Shown piece by piece: positions 37,401 to 50,317 of a stretch of 64,000 bases of DNA (within the stretch, counting starts at the first letter, position 1; each line of letters opens with the position of its first letter). Source of the stretch: Paraspadella gotoi (lineage: Eukaryota > Chaetognatha); the NCBI GenBank assembly GCA_051294375.1, contig CM119271.1:16216435-16280434 (forward strand), written 5' to 3'. A model generated the notes under the pieces. That model ran no database searches, was not told where the DNA came from, and saw nothing but the letters and a program-made list of their open reading frames with translations. Position numbers and translations under genes: made by a program.

Positions 37401-38352
37401 TTTAGTGCACCGAAGGCAGTAGGAATTGATATGATTTTTAAAGTAAATTAATAACACTTGAATCGAGTTTACGTAAATCAGAGAATTGTTTTTAGTCGTC
37501 TTGCAAATCAACAGTGTTTTTTTACCCGATGGCAATGGAAACTTACAGACATATTTGGGCAAAGTTTTTTTAACTGGTAAGTGAAATTTGGCATCATTAA
37601 TCTACTCGGCGCACTATTAATACACCTAGTTTCTTCTTTATCTCCATTACTTTGGTTAATACCGCGTGTCCGTTGTGGCGAGTGACACGCGCAAAACATC
37701 TTTACTATCCATTTAAATTATTTATTAAATATTAAATAAATCATGAAGATATAAGTCATGTATTGATGGAAAACTACTAGAGCGTTTTATTGTATTGTAT
37801 AGAAGTTTCATTCTTGTGTTTAAATTCATTTACTAATCTATGTTTACATTTTGGTATCTAAAAACAGTAAAATTAGCAAAAAAGAGACCTATATTTCAGG
37901 CGTGTTCTACAGGCTAAATTAAAAAAACATCATAAGGAAAGATCCCTATTAAATGATCTAATCACATGGCTATCATCTATAATTTAATCCATAATGTCGT
38001 TATGAATGATTTGCTTTATTTATTTTTTGCTTATTGTAAATGCTTATGATTTATTTAATACAATTCGTCGCAAGTTCAGAAAAAAATGCTGTGCCTGAGC
38101 GTATTCTTGGAACTGTTTTTGAAATAATTATTCTTATATGCCGTAAGATTGCGCCGCCACGACTAATTTTTCATTATATGGGGTGAAGGAATTTTAAATA
38201 ACTTTTAAGTAATGTTATAAATGATTTTTTTTTAAGATTCACGTTTTTTTACCGAAGATGAAATTTGGATGTCCAACTTAAAGAAAGGTTGGTTTTTTAG
38301 CATAAGGTTAAATTGTCAACATTAATCTTATGAAATTAAAATATAATAAAAG
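34414..38352. other. Intergenic DNA downstream of IFT88, quality falling rightward
   Basis: AT-rich with no recognised gene. At 35190-35360 it is TC-rich (CTCCTC). At 36700-36960 it is dominated by TTAATTAA-type words. The segment 36358-36960 recurs at 38378-38890, 44220-44800 and, inverted, 62890-63450. Comparing these copies, this one carries many extra single bases, so the right end may itself be uncorrected read sequence. Confidence 0.55.
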
Positions 38353-38377
38353 NNNNNNNNNNNNNNNNNNNNNNNNN

Positions 38378-39986
38378 TTGGCAAAAGATTATATTTTTAG
38401 GCTGAAAATTAAAAAAAACGGTATTTTTTAATGAAAGAATTTTAGAAAATAAGTTGTTATATGTATTGAGGCAAAATGGTTTTGGTTCACAACGAATTGA
38501 ATTGACCTGAAATTTTGCATGTGGGTAGGAAAGTGTGTGATCAAGCTGGAAATCAAGTTTTGATGGAATCGAAATAAATGTGGAAATGAGTTTAAATGAA
38601 AAAAAACAAAAAACCTGTTTCACTAATTTATTATGCTTCTTTTTCTTTTTATATTAAATGTAAATGCAAGATGTATAAATTAATCAAATAATTAATCAGT
38701 TAATTAATCAATTAGTCAATTAGTTAATCAATTATTAATTAATCAGTCAATTAATCAATCAAAACAAACATTTGTGGTCGAGTTAATTAATTAATTGACT
38801 AATTAATTAATTAGATAATTAATTAATTGACTATTTAATTAAATTATTGACTAATTAATTAATTAACTTGAATTAATTATTAATTAATTAATCGCGCGTA
38901 TTACCGCCCGTACTATCTTGGCGGTCAATACAATGACAATGTTAAAACAATAAACAATGCGTCTAAATATTAATTTAAATAATTAATGATATAAAATAAA
39001 CTGATATACTTAATATTTTAAGTAATAATATACTGATAATAATTGATTAAACAATTTTAACCTTATTTAACCTTACTACACTAGGGGACTAGAAAAAAGC
39101 AAAAGGAGTTTTTCCGCGAGGCCCTTTCCAACGAGCGACCAATCGTTGAGGCCCTGTACAACCTCGGACTGTCAACAGAAAACTGGGCTCTGCTTAGGAA
39201 AAGCCTGCGACGGGTTCCTACAAGCTGCACTTCGATCCTTGGCGCGGATCAGCATCCGTGATCAGAACCAGATTGCTGAGATTTTACGAAGCGATGGAGA
39301 GTCGGCGCAATCCACTGAATGGCATCTACAAAATTGCTTGGGTTATTCATAATTATTATTATTTATTATTAATATTGTTATTATAATTATTTCTTATATT
39401 ATTTTCCACATAAGAGGAGCATTTTATATTTTTGTTGAATCTAATAATAATTAATCCATTTTCATGTTACATTTATTTGAAAAAAATTATGAGTCATGAT
39501 GCGCTTCAGATAATAATAATATCATTAAAATTAAAAACCAATATTAAATATCTAATTTTAACTCCCCTGTTGCATCCCTTTCGCGCCCGACGTTTGGGGC
39601 CTATCCCCCTCCCGGCCCCGCCCCCTTTTCACCTTTTTATCTCTTTCCCCTTCCTCTTGATCCCTAACTTTAAGGCATCGTCCCCACAGACCCAGGCGGA
39701 CTTAAACGTCTCGGAAGAAATTCTATGAAGACATCGGAGGATACAGACGAGCGCTTAATCAATTTATCACTTGGATCATTTTCCGTTATTTTCCTTCTAA
39801 CATTAAGACGATCGAATGCGCCTAGGTATTGGTTTTAATTTTTATTCTCTTTAATATATTTTCAAACCTTCAGTATGTAATGTAATATTAAATAATCGGA
39901 TAATTCATTTAATTAAACAAGCTATTTTGCCTCCTTTGGAGAGGCGTTTTTATAGAATCATGTATAACTTCACAAGCCATCCCCTT

Positions 39987-40056
<70 letters not shown>

Positions 40057-43000
40057 TTCCAGGCGCCTATTTCATAGAGTCTCAACTATGGGGAGAAAGC
40101 GATCTTCTTATTTCTCCCGCGCTAGCCACAGTTCAACCAAAATGACGAGAGATTGGCGTTTAATGGTGGCATCTTGGACCATCGACGCGGCTGGCAAATT
40201 TACCAGAAGCCTTCGAGACCTACAAAAGAAATCCACGCAAAGTTTCCGGACCAACGTGGAATTCCTCAAGTTTCTCGTCCGGATTTGCACGGACATGGGG
40301 ATGAAAGGAAGCCGAGGTGATTAGTCCGCTCTGCTTATTTGTGTATCCGCTAATTGTGTTATGTATTTTATAATGAAATGAGTACAACCATTTATGTTAG
40401 ACTTAAAATACTCCACACATTCATCAGTTGGCCATTTCGGGGCAGGAGGCAGTCATTCGCCTCCTATCCAAAGCTCCGAGGTTCTCCAGCCCCCTTGGCC
40501 GTGTATAGTGATATAGTTACAGCCCTGTGAAAAAAAAAAAAACTAGGACACTTTCTTAATATCTTTAAATTGGCTTTGAGCGTTTATGCATGTATTTAAA
40601 AATAATTTAAATGGTAAAATGTAGATTTCTAAAAAGAAGAATTCAAATGTTGCGATGTAAAAGAAAAATCTTATCCAGCCATTCAAGAGCTTGCACCAAT
40701 AATACAATTGAAACATTCTTTGAAATATTATACCAACTTATTGATTAGGGAAGCCAGGTATTCTGGGAGTGAATTCAACGAAGACTGTGAGAGAGTTCTT
40801 GATTGAAAGCTTGCAAGGGACCTGCTATGTCATTATCTTTGTAAGAGTGAAGGAGGCTTTAAAACCAAAAAGTCAGGGGCAAGATAGGCTTTTTATTAAA
40901 TAAATGGATAATTTTATATTGCGTTTACCAATTTCATAAATAAGTTATCAAAAACTAAATAGGAAAACAATACTTTGACGCTTTGGCCAAAAAACCAAGC
41001 ATAGCATTTCCCTTTAATTTTCTGGGGTTGTAATTCATGTTCCATAAAAAATTTGAATTGGAAATGTAAATTTTAAAAGAGGAAATCCTTTCAAAAGTTT
41101 AAAAATGCTTTATATTAAATGTTTTAGGGAAGGGGTGGGTAGTAGTACTGGTGTTCTTTTTTTTCACAGGGACTGCTTAAATTCTGTTCATTGTCACCCT
41201 ATTCATATTTTACCTAACATTCACTCTCTCTCTCTCTCCTCTCTCCTCTCCTTCTCTCTCAGGACTACGCGGTGAAGCTGAAAAAGCGGAAAAACAAAGA
41301 GAACAAACTGAAGGCGAAACAACAGAGCGAGAGGGACGATCTGGTGGAAAAACCAGAGGTGGATGTGGAAGAGGGATGTGGCAAAAGAAAGGTGGAAGAG
41401 GGGATGTGGAAAGGAGGGAAATGGAAAAAGGATGGAATGTGGGAAGAGGCGATGTTGGAAAAGGCAAAGGGAATTGTGGATTAGGAATGTGGAAAAGGAA
41501 GGTGGGATGGAAAGAGGGATATGGAATAGGAACGTGGATGTGAAGAATATGTGTAAAACGGAAAGTTGGGATTTGGAAGATGGATTGGAAATGGACGGTG
41601 GTTTGGTGAAGTAGGGATGATGAAAAAGGAAGTGAGTGTTGGAAGAGCGGATTGTGGCAATGTGAAGAGGGATGTGGAATAGAAGGAGGTTTAATGTGGA
41701 AAATGAAAAGGAAAATTAAAAAGGGAGCTTACTCCAGGATGAGTGAGTGTAGGAAAGGGTGATTGGGAAAAGAGATTAATAAAATATTGTTTTTCATTAG
41801 ATTAAAAAAATTACTTTCGCCCGAGTTTTCTCAAAATTTGTCATTCATTCTTGTTAGGAAGTCATTTATAAAGAAATTAATATATTATGATATATTATAT
41901 ATATTTACATATATATTTTGATGCTTCAGGTTCAAGAGACCGAAAAAATCTCTGGCGGAGATTTGTCGTTTCGAAATCTTATTGGATTTTTGATGAATCT
42001 AAAAATAACGGTGAGATGAGAGAAGAGAGAGAGAGAGGAGAGAGAGAGAAGAGGAGAGAGAGGAGGAGAGAGAGAGAGAGAGAGAGAGACAGAGATATTG
42101 ACTATTTGCTCACACACTTTTCTGTTAACAGCATGATCTCTTTAGGCGGGCCGGCGGCGGCTGGCGCGTCTCCTCCTTCTTACTCTGATCCCTGTTAGGA
42201 GCGGCGTCACGGCGCTCGATCCAAACCGGCTCGCGACCGAAATTCGTCGATGAGGGATGGATTCGGAGATTGATGGATTTGCCGGGATGATCTTTTGCCG
42301 GAGTAGAAGTTAATGTAGTTTATAATTAATTTGTGTTATAAATTCACCAAATAATTTTGTAATTTATTAGATTATAGATTTTTTAGGATTTTAAATTGTT
42401 TTATAATTGAGGCCTTTGATAATAAATTATATTTCTACAGGACATTCAGTTTTGATGTTTACTGTTTTAATTTTATTTAGGGTTTAGCATGTTTAGCATG
42501 TTTATTATAACTCATGAGAGCATCTTTGTAATTCCCTTTATTTCCGTTTGTAGTTTTATTTTACATTATTTTACATTAATCATTAAAACATAATAAAAAA
42601 TGATTATTGTTTTCTGACTTGCGCTTTGCCTTCATCATGAAAAATACATGTAGCTATTTTTAATTTGCCAATGGACAGAGTGATTGATAAACGTAAAATG
42701 ATAAACGTAGATCACTTTTCTAAAATAGTTAATGCTAGTTGTCTTTCTCATCGAATTCTTCAAAATAAAGACGTTTATTTAGAGATAGAAAAGAGGTAGC
42801 CAGCTGTTTTAGCAATTATGGTTGTGGGAATTTTATTTCATTATCAAGAATGATTCCAGTAGCAAACATCAGCACAAACTAAACTCAAACAAATAACAAT
42901 ATAAATTAGAGGTTAACGTGAGATCATTCTATATCTTACATAGCGTAAACGTTTACCAAAAAATATCACATGTTTACTAAAGCAATGTTTATATTTAATT

Positions 43001-44850
43001 CTTAACATATTTGAACGAGGGAAAAAAGGAAGGATTTTTATTTCAAGTTTCAAGTCCAAACGCTCCTTAGATGCGTGCGGTTTCGAATGCCTTCTTCTCC
43101 TCCCGCTCCTACTTCGAATTGCCTCTCCTCTCCCGCATTCCTCAGAGCAAGCTCCTCCTATCTCTTCCTCCCACTCCTACTTCGCTTGCTCTCCTCTCCT
43201 CATCCCTTCAGGAGCAAAGGCCCTACCTTTCTTTTCTGGTTCTTTATTGCATTTGTCCCTTGCTCCTCCTATGTCGATCGTTTTTTGTCCGAGCCGAGCG
43301 TTTGCTGTTTGTAATGTTGTCGTCGATGATAGAAATGGAAAAAGAATGTATCGGCCTTTTCTGCACTATTTTTATTTGATCGAGAGATTACGGAATGGAA
43401 TTTGAAGCTAAAACGGTTTAGTATATAATTGGATATTTTTTTTTCATGCATAATTTTTACTGCTTTAGCTACAGTATTAACTATTTTTTTTCATTTTTTT
43501 TTCTGAAAGAAAAAAGACAGACAGCAATTGTTAACACATTTGGATGAATATTGAATGATTAGAACGAATAAAGCGTAACATTAAAAATTAAGTTCAAAGA
43601 CAGAGGCAAAACAGTCACAATGAGAAAACTTAAACGGATTGATGGATGTGAAAAATGTATTTTGATGCCATTAAAAAATTTTAAATGGTCAAGTTCACGT
43701 CCCGGTTTGTAATTCAGGCTTTGCCTTTTGCCTTTGGAGAGCGACAGTAATGCGCGGGAAAAAGGAATTTACATTCCAGGAATTGTTCAATGTTACATTC
43801 CCCATCGACGGAGCGTATTTGGTGGGGCGATGGCCTTATATTTTCTTTACCCTTGTCAATTTCTTTTTTCCCTATTTCTAGATTAATCGAAAAACAAACG
43901 GAGATCGAAAATCTTCCTCGCTCAGCGGCGCATCTGAAAATATATTTCCAAGATATATCTTATTAGCGCTTTATTCGGCAAACTAAATTTTTGGCCTTTC
44001 CCCAAGGTTATCAGTGCCATTAGGTTTAATTAAAAGTTTAAAATCAAAATTTAGGAATTAATTCTTTGAAAACTTTATTTTTAGTAATACTGATCTATAT
44101 TTATTTTTGCTTTTTCAATTAATTGTCAAAAACATTAAAATCACTGTTTTTAATTCTGAAGACAGATTTTCAAATTCCTCATAAAAAGTTGTCAAAAAAA
44201 AAAAAAAATAAAAATCTAGGTCGTTAAGTGGTCAAATTGGCAAAGATATTATTTTTAGGCTGAAAATTAAAAAAAAAGGTTATTTTTAATGAAAAGAATT
44301 TTTAGAAAATAAGTGTTTATATGTATTGTGGGCAAAAATGGTTTTGTTCACAACGAATTAATTGACCTGAAATGCATGTGGTTAGGAAAGTGCTCGTGAT
44401 TCAAGCTGGAAATCAAGTTTTTGATTTGGAATCGAAAAATAAAATGTGGAAATGAGTTTAAATGAAAAAAACAAAAAACCTGTTTCCATAATTTATTATT
44501 GCCTTCTTTTTTTTTAATTAAATGTAAAATGCAAGATGTATAATTAATCAAATAATTAATCAGTTAATTAATCAATTAGTCAATTTAGTTTAATCAATTA
44601 TTAATTAATCAGTTCAATTAATCAATCAAAACAAACATTTGTGGTCGAGTTTAATTAATTAATTGACTGAATTAATTAATTAGATAAATTAATTAATTGA
44701 CATTTTATTAAAATTATTGACTAACTTAATTTAATTAACTTGAATTTAATTATTAATAATTAATTATTTAATACCGATAATTATCGTGGGTAGATCCGAC
44801 ATTGTTTGCTCAAACTTATTTTTGANNNNNNNNNNNNNNNNNNNNNNNNN

Positions 44851-44887
<37 letters not shown>

Positions 44888-45415
44888 CCGTTCATTAAAC
44901 CAGTTTTTTGTTACGACGTCTGAGTTTCCCTTTAGTTGAGGTTCAAATACATTTGATACTTATGTCAAATTATTTTAAGTCAATCTTTATGATTTTAATG
45001 TTACAGACGCTTACTCTAAAAATAAAATTATCTTTGAGGCTGAGATTTAGCAAAACATAAAAAAGGGAGTTTACTTATACAATGCCCGACTACAGTTTGT
45101 CGCAAAAGATTTTAAATTTTTCGCTCATTAGTTTTCTCGATCTGGAAATTTTAGTCACAAGGCAAGTAGAATTGATATGATTTTAAAGTAATTAATACAT
45201 TAATAGTTTAGTAAACAAGAATTTTTTTTAGTCGTTTGCAACAATGTTTTTTACCCATAAACTTACAGATATTTGGCAAGTTTTAACTGGTAAGTAAATT
45301 TGCATATTAATTATGCATATTAATAATTAGTTCTTTATCTCCACAATACTTTGTTAATACCCCGTGTCCGTTTGCGAGTGACACCCAAAAAATCTTTACT
45401 ATACTTTAAATATTT
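38378..45415 (+). repeat. Noisy direct duplicate of 31.1-37.7 kb, probably an assembly artefact
   Basis: 38378-38890 matches 36358-36960, 38900-44825 matches about 31120-36990, and 44851-45415 matches about 37080-37720. Order and strand are kept. Single-base insertions and deletions occur every few dozen bases in exons, introns and intergenic DNA alike. Together with the 25 N borders this suggests raw long reads placed as gap fill. Confidence 0.8.
39085..42306 (+). pseudogene. Broken second copy of IFT88 exons 10-15
   Basis: Exon-like segments match IFT88 exons 10 to 15 (for example the exon 12 counterpart near 40062-40318, and the end LPE-stop at 42304-42306). Each is broken by several one-base indels, so no exon reads through. 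The poly-Gly stretch is shortened and scrambled near 42146. It may be a pseudogene, but the identical damage in introns favours sequencing error. Exons 1-9 are absent. Confidence 0.75.
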
Positions 45416-46060
45416 NNNNNNNNNNNNNNNNNNNNNNNNNNNNNNNNNNNNNNNNNNNNNNNNNNNNNNNNNNNNNNNNNNNNNNNNNNNNNNNNNNNNN
45501 NNNNNNNNNNNNNNNNNNNNNNNNNNNNNNNNNNNNNNNNNNNNNNNNNNNNNNNNNNNNNNNNNNNNNNNNNNNNNNNNNNNNNNNNNNNNNNNNNNNN
45601 NNNNNNNNNNNNNNNNNNNNNNNNNNNNNNNNNNNNNNNNNNNNNNNNNNNNNNNNNNNNNNNNNNNNNNNNNNNNNNNNNNNNNNNNNNNNNNNNNNNN
45701 NNNNNNNNNNNNNNNNNNNNNNNNNNNNNNNNNNNNNNNNNNNNNNNNNNNNNNNNNNNNNNNNNNNNNNNNNNNNNNNNNNNNNNNNNNNNNNNNNNNN
45801 NNNNNNNNNNNNNNNNNNNNNNNNNNNNNNNNNNNNNNNNNNNNNNNNNNNNNNNNNNNNNNNNNNNNNNNNNNNNNNNNNNNNNNNNNNNNNNNNNNNN
45901 NNNNNNNNNNNNNNNNNNNNNNNNNNNNNNNNNNNNNNNNNNNNNNNNNNNNNNNNNNNNNNNNNNNNNNNNNNNNNNNNNNNNNNNNNNNNNNNNNNNN
46001 NNNNNNNNNNNNNNNNNNNNNNNNNNNNNNNNNNNNNNNNNNNNNNNNNNNNNNNNNNNN

Positions 46061-46957
46061 AACGTCAAGTACTTTGCTATAGAATGAGAAAAGAAAATTT
46101 TAAAAATATTTATCCAATGAGAAATGGTACGCAAACGAACACGCGGTATAAACGTTTTAAAAGTTTTAACGGTTTTTCTTTAGTTAATTTAGTAATTCGG
46201 CATATTTATTTCCTTTTTGAAAATTCTACGTAACATGTAGTATATGAACTCAAATCATTGAGAAGCAAAACATGTCAATCTCGAATCAATGAAAATTGAA
46301 TGTAAAAAGAAAATTAAAAAATATTAATAAAAAAAAGAAATAAAACATTAACTTAGTTAATCATTCATCATCAGATATATAACTCACCTACGATAAATTT
46401 GTAAATATTACAACTTAACAAATGATTTTAAATTTTTTTATTGCAAAGGTGTAAAATGAGAATCAATTAATTGTATACATCAAAGACCACGCAAAAACAG
46501 TCTTTCAAGTTTTAACAGTTTTCTTGTACTTATGTACTTTATAGAATTTTATAAGCATATTATACAAAAGGTCATTAGAATTAGCAACATGGACATTCTT
46601 TTTATAGTTCTTTATTTGTGCAAAGGTAAAATTGAAGCTGATACCCAGATAAAGAGAGACAAAGATAATGAAAGCCTTTTTTTTATTTACCTGTAGATTG
46701 GTTTGGTTTTTTTGGCCTTAAACTATTTGGTTTCATCAAAGCATAAATACAATAGTAAGTCACTTTTATAAATTGTCATTGAAAATCATCGCAATAGAGT
46801 CACCAATCATTATTTTTTTGTTCGAAGCAAGCTGTCCTTCTCTTCTTCCACTGACTTTTCCTCTTTTGATGAAAATTCATTGAAACTTAATATTATCCTA
46901 AAACCAACAAAACTCATATTTGCCTGAGTTTTGAATCAACTTTTCCTCAAGACCAAA
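46061..46957. other. Upstream region of HEPN-NACHT copy 1
   Basis: AT-rich and non-coding. The stretch from about 46690 to 46957 is present in inverted form at about 61751-62060, upstream of copy 3, so the duplication carried putative promoter DNA. Confidence 0.5.
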
Positions 46958-49677
46958 ATGGCAGAAGCGGCTGACCCTTCAATTCTTTCCCAAGAAGTAT
47001 CAAGAGAGACCCCAGGGGAGGACGTCCCAAGATTATCAACCAGTGATGATCAAAATCCTCAGATAAGCGCTTTATCTGATTCATCCAATACAGAAACTGA
47101 TGAAACATTTACTGAGCCACAAATTCGTCTCATGCGAATGCAGTTATCACTCAGGTATTGTAGCCAAATGGCTCAAGTTTATGTGAGAAGTCAACTTGAA
47201 TCAGAAACAAATGTAGAATGGAATGAGGGAGAGTTGTGGAACAAATGGGCAACAAAAAACCTGGAGAAAATTAAAAAATGTAAATTTTTTGAGAAACTCG
47301 ATATGGAGNNNNNNNNNNNNNNNNNNNNNNNNNNNNNNNNNNNNNNNNNNNNNNNNNNNNNNNNNNNNNNNNNNNNNNNNNNNNNNNNNNNNNNNNNNNN
47401 NNNNNNNNNNNNNNNNNNNNNNNNNNNNNNNNNNNNNNNNNNNNNNNNNNNNNNNNNNNNNNNNNNNNNNNNNNNNNNNNNNNNNNNNNNNNNNNNNNNN
47501 NNNNNNNNNNNNNNNNNNNNNNNNNNNNNNNNNNNNNNNGAGAATTGAGAGATAAACATTCTCATTCAACAATCACAGGCATTGATCAATTCCATTTTGA
47601 CAATTATTTTGCTGAGCTGTTCAAGATCACAGATGATTTGTTTCAGAAAAGTAAAGACCTTGCAGAAGAATGGAAAAGAAAATTCAGTTGGCTGAAAAAC
47701 AATGACTTTAAACAGTTAGTTAAAGAAGAAAAACAGAGTTCGCTTAAACTGAATCAGATCAGAATTGTTAAGATTGCACTTCTCACCAAATCAACAAGTC
47801 TTTAGCNNNNNNNNNNNNNNNNNNNNNNNNNTTACCAAAATCTCTCAATTCTGATTTAAAAGATGAAGATTTTGATGTTGAAGACGAACAAGATATTGAT
47901 TATGAATCAACAGATGAAAGTGAACTGAATGTAGAAGATGAACTGTACACACCTTTAGACTATGATAGTATGCTAGACATAATTAAATCTTGCGTTATAG
48001 GGGAAAAAAAGGAGAGAATTTTGATCGCCGCTGGGGGAGGACGAGGAAAAACTCTCTCTTCAAAGAAAATGTTTGAATGGGCAAACGAATACCTTCAAGA
48101 ATATATGCTGTAATTAGAATAGATATGAAAGATGTTGATTGTAAAAAAACATTATTTGAAATATGCTACATCAATACTCCGGCTCCTCTCAGTTTCAAAA
48201 CGAGTTGATTGTCCTGCAGGAAATCATAAATCAGCAGCAAGCTAAAGTCTTATGGTTGATTGACAGTCTTGATGAAAGCAAAGATCAAACTGGCACAATG
48301 CGATTTATTAGAGAAAGTCAATCTTTCTATTCACAAAGCGCATTCATCTTTCTCACTCGACCTGAAGGCAAAGATATTTTGGATTTAGGAGATGAAGAAG
48401 TAATTGAGTTCAGAATCAAAGATTTAAATAAGGAAAAAGTAGAGGAATTAGTTAACAAGTTCCCTTTCACTAAAGATTCAAATGGAAAAAGAACACAAAT
48501 TATTAATGAATTTAGAGCAAGTAAGAATTTTTTTTCTTGGATAAAAATACCCTTATACACTGTAAGCTATTGTGCCTTAGTCGATGCGGGACTTTTAACC
48601 CAGAAAATTAAAACCATACTTGACATTCTGTTTGCAATTATTGCAATGGCCCTGAAGGAAGGAGAACTAAAATTGATTCAAAGTAAACTCAAATCAGATG
48701 ACATCGCAGAGGAAGAGTACAGAAAACAAAAGAAGGAGATAGATGAAGTAAACTCTGTGAAAGATATACTTCAGAGAAATGACCAACTGCTGTCTGCTCT
48801 TGGCAGAGCAGTATTTATTTGCAATGAATATTCACTCCATGGATTTGAGGACTTAAAAGAGAAAACCCTCATGTCTGCTCTTTCTTCTGCATCACTCTCT
48901 GATAATAACATTGAGTCTCTCTTGAGACTCAGCATTTTTGAGCAAATTCTTGATGAACAAGTGATGGGAAAAACATCAGTGTTTAAGTTCTATCATCGTA
49001 ACCTAAGAGAGTTGATTTTAGGTTATTATCTGACGAATACTCAAGAACCATTAGAAGACCCCACTAAAACTAGAAAGCTAACTGACTCTGTCATCTCTGC
49101 ATTTCGTTGCACCATCGCTATTTTACATACACAGAGAAAAGATGAAGAAACAGTTGAGAGGGTGCTAAAAAATGTGGTGAAACATGTCACAGGACTTGGC
49201 ACAGAAATAAATGACTGGAGATTAAGCCAAATAATTTGCGAACTGATGATGTTTGCAGTCATATCACCAGAATATCTTCAAATCATTGCTTACATTTTGA
49301 TGGAGATTTTTTCATTAATTGAAGACTCATCTCGTTTATCTCCACTCAAACAGATTAACCCAATTCCATTCTTGAGTCATCTTAGACTTCATATGGATAT
49401 TACACTTTGTAAAGATTGTAAAATTCCCAAAAGAATTAAATTAAATCTTGAAAAACTACAGTCGCTAGTCCTGGATCCTAATCATCTCAATTGGCCGGAC
49501 ATAAACATTTTCAAAATTGGACGAATGTTGATCAACACTGAAGATTTGTTGATTCTTGCGCTGACGGAAGAAGGAAATCATCATTTGACAGAAGAATCGC
49601 CAATCATCAAAATTAGGGCGCCAGTAAAAACAACAACAGGTGAAATCAATACAAAATTACAAGTGAGGAAGAAATAG
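46958..49677 (+). CDS. HEPN-NACHT protein, copy 1 (gapped)
   Basis: Starts at the ATG at 46958 (MAEAADPSIL) and ends at the stop at 49675-49677 as one apparent exon of 2.7 kb, interrupted by N at 47309-47539 and 47807-47831. The N-terminal half has a HEPN-like helical domain with ELRDKHSHS (47545 on), an Rx4H motif. An acidic linker (DEDFDVEDEQDIDYES) leads to a NACHT NTPase with Walker A ILIAAGGGRGKT (about 48020-48055), Walker B VLWLIDSLDES (about 48250-48280) and the sensor-like FIFLTRPEG. Some 400 helical-looking residues follow, with no LRR, WD40 or ankyrin repeats. NACHT proteins are STAND switches, often in immunity or cell death; HEPN domains often cut or bind RNA. Two one-base deletions, near 48103 and 48160, break the frame between the Walker motifs relative to the other copies. 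Codon use is AT-rich, unlike the neighbours. Its role is inferred only. Confidence 0.78.
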
Positions 49678-49868
49678 AAAATGAAAAAAATTGTTATGTA
49701 TATTATTATATGTATGATACATAAATTTATGTACAAAGGAAAGAGGGTTGTAACTTTGGTGAATACGGCTGCATGATCACGTGACTGCACAAAGATAATA
49801 CATATACATATGAAAAGTCTTATGGTACCTTCCTAACAAATATAAACTTAATAGATGCCTCTAACTGA

Positions 49869-49944
49869 GGGACTCTGGGTCAGTCGGTAGAGCACAGGAC
49901 TCTTAATCCTGGGGTCGTGGGTTCGAGCCCCACATTGGGCGCCA
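49869..49944 (+). pseudogene. tRNA-Lys(CTT) pseudogene with encoded CCA
   Basis: The 73 nt body 49869-49941 has an intact anticodon arm (CAGGA CTCTTAA TCCTG, anticodon CTT at 49902-49904) and an intact T arm (GTGGG TTCGAGC CCCAC). The 5' acceptor strand GGGACTC does not pair with 3' ATTGGGC, and the A-box is altered. Genomic CCA follows at 49942-49944. A second partial copy of the 5' part (CTAACTGAGGGACTTTGGGT) lies just downstream, near 49949. Confidence 0.75.
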
Positions 49945-50317
49945 TTCTAACTGAGGGACTTTGGGTCTAACTGGGTCACACGTCTATCAAAAACGGAAAA
50001 AGAATGGGAGGAGAATAAATGTATTTCACAACTGAGGTCTATACTCTATCCAAAAAAGTATATAAAAAGTCCAAAAGAAGGGAGAGAGAAAGAGATAGGG
50101 AGAGAAGAAATGATGGACTGAACCTAAACTTGAACGCGACCTCGAATCCCCGTGAGGAGGATGAGGATGAAAATGTTACTAATTTGATTAAATTGAATTT
50201 TTTTAAAACATGCCATTTGAACAAACGGGCCTTTAAATTAAGGTTTAATAGTTTGCTTTTCATTTCTTTTCTCCTTTAGACCTCCCTGTCTCTATCTCTG
50301 TCCCTTCTCCTCTGCCC

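Noticed and set aside
39085-42306. A second functional IFT88 gene
   Set aside because: Every exon is broken by one-base indels, introns show the same damage, and exons 1-9 are missing. An assembly artefact explains it better.
45351-46134. Frames of about 240 codons on both strands
   Set aside because: They read through a 645-base run of N and carry no information.
50019-50279. Upstream frame before the Kelch gene (MYFTTEVYTL...)
   Set aside because: Low-complexity Arg/Glu and Phe/Leu content with no conserved feature. The Kelch protein is better started at 50318 after the acceptor at 50279.
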